From JABCYV01 sp963729325 (lineage in GTDB: Bacteria > Acidobacteriota > Terriglobia > Terriglobales > Acidobacteriaceae): 64,000 nucleotides of DNA. The notes beneath the pieces were generated by a model. It saw only the letters and a program-made list of their open reading frames with translations. It ran no database searches and was not told where the DNA came from. Each line of letters opens with the position of its first letter. Position 1 is the first letter of the stretch. A program made the position numbers and the translations under genes. The stretch lies in assembly GCA_963729325.1 (NCBI GenBank), contig CAVSNS010000025.1, positions 1 to 64,000 on the forward strand, read 5' to 3'. This document shows, piece by piece, positions 18,773 through 29,150 of the stretch.

Positions 18773-21020
18773 CTACCCCAATATCAGTTCCTCCTCGGGG
18801 ACGAGCTGCAACTCCATCCATCCTTCCACCGGTAGGGCATCGATCGGAAGGCCGTTATGCCACAGGCTGAAGCGTAGGCGCAATCTGGTTGCGATCGGAG
18901 TGGCAACTTTCGCAGTTGACGGAGAAACCGGCAGTGCCAGCAACCATTCCAATGGCAGCTTGAATTCAAAGTTGCGGACCAGAACAACCGCAATATCAGC
19001 TCCCCGGTTAGCTGAAGTAGCGAGTGGTTTGTCCTCATCCGGTGTACTCACTTTCCAAGCCTCGATTTTGCCCCCTTCCACTGCGACATCCAAGCGCAAA
19101 GCTCGCCGCGGCCGTTGCGCTTCCTGCGCCCATGATTCCAAGTTGACCACCAGTTCGAATTCCATCTCTGGAACCCGGTCGATGAAATCCAGCCGGCCAT
19201 AGACGTTCGCTTCATCGATACCTGCGTACACTGCATCCATGAAGAAGGTTTTGCCGTGCATGGCGCCGGCGCGTTTGTCCGCAGTGTAGACGGCGGCACC
19301 CATCCACTCGAAGTAGCGCACCATGTCGCCGGTCACCCGGGGATGGATGTACGCCGTCTGGGGCACAAACGACGGCCGCGCCGCACCGCCAATGATGGGC
19401 TGCGCGAGGTAGTCGGGAGGACGCGCTCCTCAGGGCTTGATAAACATTGGAGAGGTGCTTGCGGTAGAGCTCGTCAAATTCCTGGTCGTTAGCCGAGTGG
19501 TGCTCCGGTCCGTACCACCAGTTCCAGTCGCTGCCTTCCGCGATCAGAATTTCTTCAAAGGCCAGCTTGCGCTGGGCTTCGCTCGCGCCGCCTGCCGCTT
19601 GAGCATAAAAATTTCGAGCGTGATACAGATAGTCCCAGGCACGATTGTCTTCGGGAGCACCAATCCACACGTTGAAGTTAGCGTGAATCCACGAGCCTGG
19701 CACCAGAGATGTAAGCTTCGCAAAATTTTTGTGTCGGGCGATGGCCTCCGACACAGTCACTGCTTCTATGTCCGGTTCACGCTGCAGACCATCGTAGAAA
19801 CGACGCAGGAATTCTCGCCCGGATTGGGGGTAGTACTCCCACGCATTCTCCCCGTCAAGGATGATCGGCACGACTGCATCCCTGCCTTGTGCAAGAATGG
19901 ATTGCGCCGCTTGCTTAATGTTCTGGATGAGATGCTTGGCGGCGTCCTGTGGCGGCATGCCGGAATAGACAAAGCCGATTAAGTCCGAGATTGCATGATC
20001 GCGAAAGATCAGATGCATCTCAGTCTGATGATTCTCGAAATGGTGAATGGTGTAGAGCTTTTCGGCGGCATCCGGAGCGAGGCGGCCGCTGCCGTCCCGA
20101 GAAAATGAAACGCCAATGCTCCTGCCCAGGACCTCTTCATCGGTGGCCATCCATTTCACACCCAGATTCTGCGCTATGGCGAGCACTTCCTCCGAAACAC
20201 TGCCTTCAGAAGGCCAAACGCCTTGCGGGCGGATCCCGAACACTTGCTGGTGCAAGTCGAGACCCCGCAGAACCTGCTCGCGAGCGTCTTCTGAATGACG
20301 AAAACGGTTCTGTGGCAGGGGCAATCCTGGAGTGGAAACTGCCCCACTATTCGAATCGCAGATTAGGGGCAAAATCGGGTGATAGAACGGAGAGGTCGAG
20401 ATTTCGATTGTCCCACGCTGGGCTGCTTCGGCGTGAGCCGGAAGAATCTTCGCCAACAACTCACGCTCGCGCGCGATCACGAAGCGCTGATCGTCCAGTG
20501 AATATCCTCGGCTCTTCTTTATCAGGGCCGCCAGCTCCGGGTCTTCCAGAAAGAATTCGTCAAACCACGCGATCTGCGAGAGTACCTGCAGATCGGTGAA
20601 ATCTTGTGGCTGAAAGTATTTTTCTGCGCGTTCGGTTGAGTCGCCTGTGCTGCGAAAACGCTCCCAGAGCTCATGGTAACGCGGATAACGGGCGATCATG
20701 TTGACCGGGTTCGCCTGGAAGAGATATTGCAGCGCGAAGCGGCGTTCGTCCAGCGTAAGGTCCGTGGCTGGTTTCGCCGCTACCCGCAGGAACGGATCTT
20801 GTGCTGTACCAGCTACGTAATCCTGAATCTGCGTGATCAGGGACGGGACTAGATTGAAAGTCTGATGGACATTGGGAAACTCGTCCAAAAGTTTCACCAT
20901 GCCGTAGTAATCTTTCAACGCGTGCAGGCGGACCCAGGGCAAACGATATTCGCCCGTGACCAGGTCCTTGTAAAAAGGCTGATGCTGGTGCCACAGAATG
21001 ATGACGCGAAGAACGGGCAT
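18773..21020 (-). CDS. Glycoside hydrolase family 57 alpha-glucan enzyme (one frameshift)
   Basis: About 748 residues after correction. The N-terminus, MPVLRVIILWHQHQPFYKD, is the HQHQPF motif of GH57. The nucleophile Glu is in GVWPSEGSVS and the acid/base Asp in ILDGENAWEYY. At about 19420 the frame shifts within a C-rich run, continuing PPDYLAQPIIGGAARPSF and then a beta-sandwich C-terminal domain with VTGDMVRYFEWMGAAVYT. Uncorrected, it stops at 19212. The substrate is probably a storage alpha-glucan, because glgB is divergent 160 bp away. Amylase, amylopullulanase and glucanotransferase activities all occur in this subgroup. Confidence 0.9.
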
Positions 21021-21180
21021 CGGCTGGGTTTACCTTGGATTCAGGGATGCCAAGGGTAAGAGCGAGTCTAGCATGCGAACCAGGCGTTGGATTTTCTAGG
21101 ACAACGCAGGTTGTGCATCCCGCATCCGTTCAACAGCGCTTCCGGTACACTTAGGTCTGCGCACTTGATACCGTCGACTG

Positions 21181-23115
21181 ATGACGAAGACGACCCAGAC
21201 TCTCACTCCCGGTTCACGCTCTGACGTCAGCCTGCTGACCGATCAGGATATCTACCTCTTCAACGAAGGCAGCCATTATCGGATTTACGACAAACTAGGG
21301 GCGCACATCACCACCGCCGCGGGACAGCCGGGTACAAGCTTCAGTGTGTGGGCGCCGAACGCGCGTGAAGTGTCAGTCATGGGAAGCTTCAATGAATGGA
21401 ATCCCCACTCGCACCAGCTGAATGCTCGCGGTAATTCGGGTATCTGGGAAGCATTTGTGCCCGGATCTGGCAAAGGCGGACTCTATAAGTTTCATATCGT
21501 TTCGCGGCAACATGGATACATCGGCGACAAGGCTGATCCTTTCGGGTTTTTTCACGAGAAACCGCCGCGCACTGCATCTGTCATTTGGGACTTGCAATAT
21601 GATTGGGCCGATCAGAACTGGATGGAAGAGCGGGCCAAGAAAAACTCCTTGCAGGCGCCAATCTCCATTTATGAAGTTCACCTCGGCTCATGGATGCGCG
21701 TTCCGGAAGAACACAACCGTCCGCTTACCTATCGCGAAACCGCGCCACGCCTGGCGGACTATGTGCAGCGCATGCACTTCACCCATGTCGAGCTCCTGCC
21801 GATAATGGAGCATCCGTTCTACGGCTCCTGGGGATACCAAACCACAGGCTACTTTGCTCCCACCGCGCGCTATGGTACTCCGCAAGATTTCATGTACCTG
21901 GTGGACTACCTGCACCAGCACGGCATCGGCGTGATCCTCGACTGGGTGCCGTCGCACTTCCCTTCCGACGCGCACGGGCTGGCGTATTTCGACGGTACGC
22001 ATCTCTACGAGCACGCCGATTCGCGCAAGGGTTTTCATCCCGACTGGAAGACTCATATCTTCAATTACGGCCGCAACGAAGTCCGCAGTTTTCTGTACTC
22101 GAGTGGTTTGTTCTGGCTGGACAAATATCATGCCGATGGACTGCGCGTGGACGCGGTGGCGTCCATGCTCTACCTCGACTACTCCCGCAAGCACGGTGAG
22201 TGGTTGCCCAACCAGTTCGGGGGGCGCGAAAATCTGGAAGCCATCGATTTTCTGCGGCGCTTCAACGCGGAAGTCTACAAAGAATATCCGGGCGTCCAGA
22301 CCATTGCGGAAGAATCCACTGCCTGGCCGATGGTGTCGCGGCCAACCTACCTGGGCGGACTGGGCTTTGGCATGAAGTGGGACATGGGCTGGATGCACGA
22401 CACCCTTTCCTATTTCTCGCATGATCCCATCCATCGTCGCTATCACCAGAATCAGCTCACTTTCCGCATGCTCTATGGCTTCACAGAAAATTTCGTTCTT
22501 CCGCTCTCGCATGATGAAGTGGTCCACGGCAAAGGTTCGCTCATCGGCAAGATGCCGGGCGACGAGTGGCAGAAGTTTGCCAATCTGCGTTTGCTCTTTG
22601 GCTACATGTACGCTCAGTCAGGAAAAAAGCTTCTTTTTATGGGGGACGAGTTTGGACAGGTCCGCGAGTGGGCCCATGACACCAGCCTGGAGTGGCACGT
22701 GCTGCAATATCCGGTGCACCGCGGAGTCCAGACTTGGTTGGCGGAGTTGAACCGGACCTACGCGGAGCAAACTGCCTTACATGAACTCGATACTGATCCC
22801 GCCGGATTCGAGTGGGTGGACTGCAACGATACGGTGGCCAGCGTCATTTCCCTGCTGCGGAGATCAAAGTCCGCGAAAGACACGATATTGGTAGTTTGCA
22901 ACTTCACTCCGTTGCCGCGCGAAAACTACCGGGTGGGAGTTCCGTCAGGCGGTTTCTGGCGGGAGCTTCTCAATAGCGATGCACGGGAATACGGTGGCAG
23001 CGGATGGGGAAATTTCGGCGGCGTCATGGCTCAGGCAAAACCTACCCATGGACGTCCTTACTCCGTCAGTTTGACTCTGCCACCGTTGGCCGCGCTTTTT
23101 CTGAAGGCCGACTAA
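21181..23115 (+). CDS. glgB: 1,4-alpha-glucan branching enzyme
   Basis: 644 residues, intact. A CBM48 N-terminal beta-sandwich (FSVWAPNAREVSVMGSFNEWN) is followed by a GH13 barrel: VELLPIMEHPFYGSWGYQ, DWVPSHF, GLRVDAVASML with the nucleophile Asp, TIAEESTAWP with the acid/base Glu, and LSHDEVVHGK. A C-terminal beta domain follows. It forms alpha-1,6 branches in glycogen. Length and motifs fit the family, and the ATG at 21181 begins MTKTTQTL. Confidence 0.95.
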   Translation: MTKTTQTLTPGSRSDVSLLTDQDIYLFNEGSHYRIYDKLGAHITTAAGQPGTSFSVWAPNAREVSVMGSFNEWNPHSHQLNARGNSGIWEAFVPGSGKGGLYKFHIVSRQHGYIGDKADPFGFFHEKPPRTASVIWDLQYDWADQNWMEERAKKNSLQAPISIYEVHLGSWMRVPEEHNRPLTYRETAPRLADYVQRMHFTHVELLPIMEHPFYGSWGYQTTGYFAPTARYGTPQDFMYLVDYLHQHGIGVILDWVPSHFPSDAHGLAYFDGTHLYEHADSRKGFHPDWKTHIFNYGRNEVRSFLYSSGLFWLDKYHADGLRVDAVASMLYLDYSRKHGEWLPNQFGGRENLEAIDFLRRFNAEVYKEYPGVQTIAEESTAWPMVSRPTYLGGLGFGMKWDMGWMHDTLSYFSHDPIHRRYHQNQLTFRMLYGFTENFVLPLSHDEVVHGKGSLIGKMPGDEWQKFANLRLLFGYMYAQSGKKLLFMGDEFGQVREWAHDTSLEWHVLQYPVHRGVQTWLAELNRTYAEQTALHELDTDPAGFEWVDCNDTVASVISLLRRSKSAKDTILVVCNFTPLPRENYRVGVPSGGFWRELLNSDAREYGGSGWGNFGGVMAQAKPTHGRPYSVSLTLPPLAALFLKAD

Positions 23116-23189
23116 TCGGCGTCAGTGCCGATATGTCGGCAGTTCTAACTAAAGTCTCATTAGAAAGAACCCAGCGGTTGCGAGGCCGA

Positions 23190-23606
23190 TCAGCGTAGAT
23201 CCCAAAGACGCGTAGTTAGCTGAGGGAATCGAATCGGTTCTCCCGCCCGTATACCCAGCAAGGCTTCGATACAGTCGAGGATCTTTTCCAAGGGCGCACC
23301 TTTGGCTACTGCCGCATCCACAAAGGGCGTCATCTCGCCAAAGGGCAGATCGTAGCCTGAGATCATGATCACGGGAATCGTTGGATTACAAAGCTTTAAC
23401 TTAGCCGCCAGTTCGACGCCGTTCATCCCGGGCATTTCATAATCCGAGATAACGGCGTCGATATCCTGGTTGGAATGAAACAGCTTGAGCGCCTGACGTC
23501 CGCTGCTAGCGACGAGCACCTCATATCCGTGACTACCGAGCAGCGCCTCGTAGAGGTCACGGATGCGAGGGTCGTCGTCCACGCATAAAAGCGTCAGATG
23601 TTTCAT
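23190..23606 (-). CDS. Single-domain response regulator (CheY-like)
   Basis: 138 residues, receiver domain only. Acidic triad CVDDDPRIRD (D10-D12), phospho-acceptor Asp55 in VISDYEMPGMNG, Thr/Ser position in VIMISGYD, and the conserved Lys at ~102 in AVAKGAPL. No output domain follows. No histidine kinase lies next to it, so it is an orphan in this window, convergent with glgB. Confidence 0.9.
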   Translation of the reverse strand: MKHLTLLCVDDDPRIRDLYEALLGSHGYEVLVASSGRQALKLFHSNQDIDAVISDYEMPGMNGVELAAKLKLCNPTIPVIMISGYDLPFGEMTPFVDAAVAKGAPLEKILDCIEALLGIRAGEPIRFPQLTTRLWDLR

Positions 23607-23945
23607 TTGGGGGAGGGCCTGCCTTTCAACTGACTCGCCTGCAAGATCCAGACGAGCAGAATTGAATCTTACTGTTGCACGTAAGGCACCAAACGAAGCG
23701 TCGCGGGAAGCTTATTTCTTAGTCAGCCGAGCCTGAGGCTCTCACAGGCTCCTCGATGTGCATCCGCGATCCGTTGGTTACCGCTCCAGGGCTTGGTCGG
23801 CGCTGGAAACAACCGTCTAGCATGAGCGGACTTCGCAGCAAGCTCAAGCTAAGGTTCAGAGATTTGGCGACGAAAGACCTGCTAAGTGCAGGATTGCTTT
23901 GGTCACGGCTGCGCCGTTAGAATCACACCACTCAGAGAGAAGCGA
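23607..23945. other. Intergenic region, 339 bp
   Basis: No open frame with family resemblance, no RNA gene and no long repeat is apparent. A short GAGCC-TGA-GGCTC hairpin is the only local structure noticed. It probably holds the divergent promoters of the response regulator and the VOC gene. Confidence 0.5.
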
Positions 23946-24311
23946 ATGCCTCCCACGCTTACGAACGGCAAGATCTGTTACATCGAGATGCCCGCCACCG
24001 ACATTACTCGCTCTTCCGACTTCTACAAGCAGGTCTTTGGTTGGAACATTCGGAAACGGGGTGATGGCAGCGTTGCATTCGACGATACGACCGGACAGGT
24101 AAGTGGCACCTGGGTTGTTGGCCGTCCACCCGCAGCAACGCCCGGTCTTTTGTTTTACATCATGGTCGACAGTGTCGCGGCCACTCTTGACGTGATCGTC
24201 GCCAACAAGGGCGAGATCGTGCAGCCGATCGGCGCAGACGCGCCCGAGATCACTGCGAGGTTCCGCGACCCGGCGGGAAATGTGATCGGGCTTTACCAGC
24301 AGCCAGGCTAA
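23946..24311 (+). CDS. Glyoxalase/VOC-superfamily protein
   Basis: 121 residues: MPPTLTNGKICYIEMPATDITRSSDFYKQVFGWNI is a typical first beta-alpha-beta unit. The second half, ATLDVIVANKGEIVQP and ARFRDPAGNVIGLYQQ, is the second. This matches the short 'VOC family' proteins annotated as lyases or carbon-phosphorus-resistance-like proteins. The start at 23946 follows a GAGAGAAG stretch; the open frame extends back to 23886 without support. Substrate unknown. Confidence 0.85.
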   Translation: MPPTLTNGKICYIEMPATDITRSSDFYKQVFGWNIRKRGDGSVAFDDTTGQVSGTWVVGRPPAATPGLLFYIMVDSVAATLDVIVANKGEIVQPIGADAPEITARFRDPAGNVIGLYQQPG

Positions 24312-24495
24312 GACACCTGGTAAATATATACGCACCGCCGTTAAACTCGGCGACCGCATTTTCACCAGCCTTTAATGTCCATTGTTCCGCTTGACACTGC
24401 CAGTCCCAAGTGACAGACTTGCGCGCCTATCCTGCCAAGGCAGTCTGCCAGCCACAGCAGGAAACGCACCCACACGACCCTCCCAAGGAGAACCT

Positions 24496-26610
24496 ATGTT
24501 GATTCAAACTGCTCCCGTGAAGATGAGCTCAATAGTGGCCGTTCTGTTTGCTCTGTTGCTGCTAGTCGGATCTGGTTTCTCTCAATCCAGCGCCAGCAGA
24601 CACGTGATCAGCAACAATACGCCCCGGTTCAGCGCAGAAGCACAAGACCTCGGGCCCGAAGATTCATCAAAGCCGATAAGCGTGACGGTCTGGCTAAACC
24701 AGCGCAACAAGGCTGAGCTGGACAGCTTGGTTCAGCAGATGTATCAGAAGGATTCGCCCAACTATCATCACTGGCTCACTCACGATGAGTACACGGCGAA
24801 ATTCGCCCCCACAGCGCAAGATGCGATGACCGTGCATAATTTTCTTGAAGCGCACAATCTGAAAGTTGCCGCGATCGATCGTGACAACCACTTCGTCACG
24901 GCGCGGGGCAAGATTGCCGATGTCCAGAAGGCGTTTCAGGTGCAGATCAACCGCTACAGTGTTCGGGGAGAACTGCATCGCGGGAACACCGCCGATCCTG
25001 CGATTGATGGACCAGCGGGTACTTTGGTGTCGGCGGTGCAGGGTTTGACGGATCTGACCTACAAATCGCATGCCAGGCGGCCGATCGATCCGGATACTGG
25101 CGCGCCCTTTCCGCTCCTTCCTCTGACTGCGCCCGGCCCCAATGGCTTGTTCTTTAGCCGAGACTGTTTCCGCAGCCCGGAAACTGAAACATTCGTTACG
25201 CCCGGTGGCGGGCCCACCGCCACCTATACGGGAAACCGCTACGGTTCTGATATCACGAGCAAGGTTCCAAATTTTCCGCCTTGCGGTTATAACCCTTCGG
25301 AAGTGCAAACCGCCTACGGGCTGCCCGCCGTCTACAAGAAGTGGCGTGGTAAGGGCCAAACCATCGTCATCGCTGATGCATACGGCTCACGGACCATAGC
25401 CAAAGACGCCAACACGTTCTCTCAGCTTTATCACCTGCCCACGCTCACTAGCTCGAATTTCAAAATTGTCAAGATCGGCGGACCAACCGGCTGTACTCCG
25501 GCCGAGGGTTGCAGTCCCGCCGGCTGGGACTTGAAACCACGCTGGATGTGGAATGGGCTCATGCGATTGCTCCTACGCCAATATTTTGCTCATTCAAGCG
25601 TTCGACAATACTAGTTCGAATCTCAATCAGGCTGTGCTCTATGCCGCCGAAGGAGGGGGACCAAATGGAGGCGTGCCATTTGGCAACGTGATTTCCAACA
25701 GCTACGGAGGATTCGAAGACCAAACCCCTGCTGCCGAACTCGGCGTGGAGAACAGCATAAACGAACTGGCGGCTGCCTTTGGTGTTTCTGCGAATTTCAG
25801 CACCGGAGACAGCGGTGATTTCTCGACTGTGCTACCCGCCGCCACTGTATCCAACCCGGCGAATTCGCCGTTCGCCACTGCCGTCGGCGGTACCAGTTTG
25901 TTTATCAATAAAGATAAGACAATGAAGTTTCAGACTGGTTGGGGCAACAACATTACCCGCATTGCCGATGTCACTCCCAACCCGCCGGTTGTTCCTCCCC
26001 TGCTTTTGGGCTTCGATGGCGGTTCGGGCGGAGGAACCAGTGCTTTCTTCAGCAAACCATCCTTCCAAAAGAGCTTAAGCGGAGGTAAGCGCAAACTTCC
26101 GGACATTGCCTATGTTGCGGACCCGTTCACCGGGGTTGAAATCATCATCACCCAAGGTAGACAACAGTTCGTGACCGTGATCGGTGGCACCAGTCTGGCA
26201 TGCCCCACGTTTTCCGCTTTGTGGGCGCTTGCAAACCAAGCCGCCGGCGGCCGCTGGGACAGGCCGCCCCGCTGCTCTATCAACTGCCCGCAGACGCGAT
26301 CACCGATATCCAACAAATCGGTTCTGCTGACAACGTAACCGGGGTGATTTCCTTTCCACCATTTAAACCGGTCTTTGAGAGCGCGAAGGCGTTGGCGCAG
26401 CCCTTGTATAAAACCAAGAACTTCGTCAGCGCGATTTACAACAGTCCGTTCTGCACTCGCTGGTTCGTCCTTACCTTCGGAACTGACACGTCATTGACCA
26501 CCGGCGTTGGCTGGGACAATGTGACGGGATTAGGCACTCCGAACGGTTTGGCCTTCATTCAAGGAGTGGTCGGATTAGCGGCACCAGCTGCTGCTGCCTC
26601 TTCTCGTTAG
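24496..26610 (+). CDS. Pro-kumamolisin/sedolisin-type serine-carboxyl peptidase (three frameshifts)
   Basis: Secreted peptidase of family S53. A signal peptide (residues ~10-35) is followed by the activation domain (LDSLVQQMYQKDSPNYHHWLT, then FVTARGKIADVQKAFQVQI). The catalytic Glu and Asp occur in ETTLDVEWAHAIAP, which is in a third frame around 25530-25585. The oxyanion Asp region and STGDSGDF follow after the next shift. The catalytic Ser is in GGTSLACPTFSALWA, and a last shift near 26265 restores GVGWDNVTGLGTPNGL, the Ca-site end. The start at 24496 has AAGGAG upstream. Probably acid-active and extracellular. A terminator follows at 26630. Confidence 0.88.
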
Positions 26611-26629
26611 AGAGATAACTCAGGCTGAG

Positions 26630-26656
26630 AGGGCCACCCACGGGGTGGCCCTTTTT
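26630..26656 (+). terminator. Rho-independent terminator
   Basis: Stem GGGCCACCC/GGGTGGCCC (9 perfect pairs plus a flanking A-T) with a 3-base loop, then TTTTT. It ends the sedolisin transcript. Confidence 0.88.
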
Positions 26657-26802
26657 CACGATTGACGCCGATTACTCAATCCAGCAGCCCGACGTGCCCG
26701 ATCACGCCTGGCTTAATCCGGCGGGCAGGCGTGCAGAGTCAACTCCTTGCACTCATCGGCTGAGACGTCGCATGCTAGACTCAGCTTTTAGCCCTGACCA
26801 CG

Positions 26803-29127
26803 ATGCGCATCCTGACGCGCTACATCCTGAACGAGGTCATCTCTCATGCGATGATCGGCACCGGGGTGTTCACTTTCGTCCTGTTTACCCGCGACCTGGG
26901 GCACATCCTGGATCTGGTAGTTCGCAACAGCGCGCCCTTCTCGAGCGTACTTGAAATCTTTGTGCTGACGGTTCCCGTCGCGCTTACCTACACCATTCCC
27001 ATGGGTGTGCTCGTCGGTATCCTAATCGGATTGAGCCGACTGGCTGCCGATAGCGAGATCACTGCCATGCGCGCTAGCGGGGTTGGGGTCTGGACCTTTC
27101 TGCGAGTGGTTTCGCTTTTTGCCGTCACTGCGTGGCTGTTGGCGATGGCCAATAGCTTGTATGTGGCCCCGCTTTCACAGGCCGCGCTGGGACGCCTGCA
27201 GGAACGCCTCAAGTCCTCGCAAGTATCCTTTGAAGTCCAGCCGCGGGTGTTTTACGAGGGCTTCCCCAAGCTTGTGCTTTACGTGCAGGATGTGAAAAGC
27301 GCCTATGGGGCGGCATTGTGGAAGGGTGTGTTTATCGCGGATATCAGCAATCCCGCCGCACCCACCATCACCATGGCGCGAGAGGGTATTCTGGTCAGTG
27401 AAGGTCCGGACACGCTACATCTTCACCTTAGCAACGGAGCGACTCATGAGACCGATCCCGCAAATCCGGACCACTACCAGATCTCGACTTTTCAGCAGAA
27501 CGACCTGCCCGTCCCGCTCCCGCAGAGCGAAACCAAGGAACAGGAGCCCACGCCAACCGCTGAAATCCCAACCTGGGAACTGCCGCGGCAAGCCAGCCAG
27601 ACGAACCTGGGCACGGCGCGTTGGTACCTGATCGAGTTCCATCGCCGCTTCGCTTTGCCGACCTCGTGCCTGGTGCTGGCTTTGGTTGGTATTCCGCTTG
27701 GCCTCTCTTCGAAAAAAGGCGGCAAGTCAGCCGGCTTCGTTCTCACCATTCTGCTGGTGTTTGCTTACTATTCAGTTTCACTGATCGGAGTCACGTTAGC
27801 CCGGCAAGGCAAAGTCTCCGCCATATTGGGCGGATGGCTCGCAAACGTCATTTTCTTTTTGGGCGGGGCATTCCTTTTGTGGCGCGCCGAACGCAAACCG
27901 CTGGAAATCGCTGCGCTGCGCTGGAATCCTTTCAAAGTAAAGCCGCGAGAAGCGGTCTGGATGCTGCCGCGCTTCGGCCGGCCAGAAGACGCCTTCCAGC
28001 GCGCCTCCAGTCGTCGCCGCATGTTCCGCGCCCGCTTCCCGATGATTCTGGACGACTATGTCCTGCGCGATTTCGTCGTCTATCTGACAATGATTCTGGC
28101 CTCATTCCTTGTGTTGTTGGTGGTGTTCACCCTGTTTGAGTTGTTGGGAGACATCATACGCAATCAGATTTCTCTACTGGTCGTAGGAGAATATCTGCTG
28201 AACGTCGTGCCATTTTTCCTCTATAACTCAACCCACCTGTGTATTCTCCTGGCCGTGCTTATCACTTTTGGCCTGATGCAGCGCTCGAACGAGATCACCG
28301 CTATCAAGGCTTCCGGGCTCAGCATCTATCGCGTCGTCGTGCCGGTGCTGGTCGCCACGACTCTGCTGGCGACGGGTCTGTTCTTTTTCGATCAGCTTTA
28401 CCTGCCACGCGCCAACAAACGGCAGGACGCGCTGCGCAATCAGATCAAAGGAAAGCCTGCGCAAACGTACCTCAATCCTGACCGCAAGTGGATTTTCGGC
28501 CAGAAGTCGAACATCTACTATTACCAACTGTTCGACCCCGACCGGAACCAGTTTGGCAACCTCGCCGTATTTCAGTTTGATCCTGGAAGCTTTCAGCTCA
28601 CCCACCGGATTTACGCTGACCGGGCGCACTGGGAGGAACGGCTACACCGCTGGGTGTGCACACAAGGATGGGAACGCAGCCTGCATGGGCCCGCTATCGA
28701 GGATTACCACACTTTCGATGTGGCGACATTTGCCGCCGTCAGCGAACCTCCTCCCTACTTCAAGAAGGAAGTGAAGCAGTCGTCCGAAATGAACTACCAC
28801 GAACTGGGCCGCTATATTCATGATCTGCAGGAGAGCGGCTTCGACGTAGTGCGCCTTAAGGTACAACTTCAGGAAAAGCTTGCCTTCCCGCTGATCACGC
28901 TGGTCATGGCATTGCTGGCTATCCCATTTTCACTATCCACAGGAAAACGCGGGGCGGTCGCGGGTATCGCGGCGGCAGTCGGCATCGGAGTGGTGCAGAT
29001 CATCGTTTCCCGCCTGTTCGAATCCATGGGAAACGTCAACCAGTTGCCGCCGGTGCTGGCGGCCTGGTCTCCGGATGTGATCTTCGGGCTGGTGGGCGGC
29101 TATTTGATTTTGCGGGTCCCCACCTAG
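26803..29127 (+). CDS. LptF-LptG fusion, lipopolysaccharide export permease
   Basis: 774 residues, intact. Two consecutive YjgP/YjgQ permease units are visible. The first covers residues ~1-370: MRILTRYILNEV, then TYTIPMGVLVGILIGLSRLAADSEITAMRASG, a beta-jellyroll, and closing helices ALPTSCLVLALVGIPLGLSS. The second covers ~410-774: DDYVLRDFVVYL, then FGLMQRSNEITAIKASGLSIYR, a jellyroll, and LAFPLITLVMALLAIPFSLS. Each unit has six helices. In most bacteria these are separate proteins that form a heterodimer over LptB2 and drive LPS to LptC/A/D. Here one chain would supply both halves. No lptB, lptA or lptC is adjacent. Confidence 0.93.
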   Translation: MRILTRYILNEVISHAMIGTGVFTFVLFTRDLGHILDLVVRNSAPFSSVLEIFVLTVPVALTYTIPMGVLVGILIGLSRLAADSEITAMRASGVGVWTFLRVVSLFAVTAWLLAMANSLYVAPLSQAALGRLQERLKSSQVSFEVQPRVFYEGFPKLVLYVQDVKSAYGAALWKGVFIADISNPAAPTITMAREGILVSEGPDTLHLHLSNGATHETDPANPDHYQISTFQQNDLPVPLPQSETKEQEPTPTAEIPTWELPRQASQTNLGTARWYLIEFHRRFALPTSCLVLALVGIPLGLSSKKGGKSAGFVLTILLVFAYYSVSLIGVTLARQGKVSAILGGWLANVIFFLGGAFLLWRAERKPLEIAALRWNPFKVKPREAVWMLPRFGRPEDAFQRASSRRRMFRARFPMILDDYVLRDFVVYLTMILASFLVLLVVFTLFELLGDIIRNQISLLVVGEYLLNVVPFFLYNSTHLCILLAVLITFGLMQRSNEITAIKASGLSIYRVVVPVLVATTLLATGLFFFDQLYLPRANKRQDALRNQIKGKPAQTYLNPDRKWIFGQKSNIYYYQLFDPDRNQFGNLAVFQFDPGSFQLTHRIYADRAHWEERLHRWVCTQGWERSLHGPAIEDYHTFDVATFAAVSEPPPYFKKEVKQSSEMNYHELGRYIHDLQESGFDVVRLKVQLQEKLAFPLITLVMALLAIPFSLSTGKRGAVAGIAAAVGIGVVQIIVSRLFESMGNVNQLPPVLAAWSPDVIFGLVGGYLILRVPT

Positions 29128-29150
29128 AGCTCTGCTGGAAACCAACGCGG

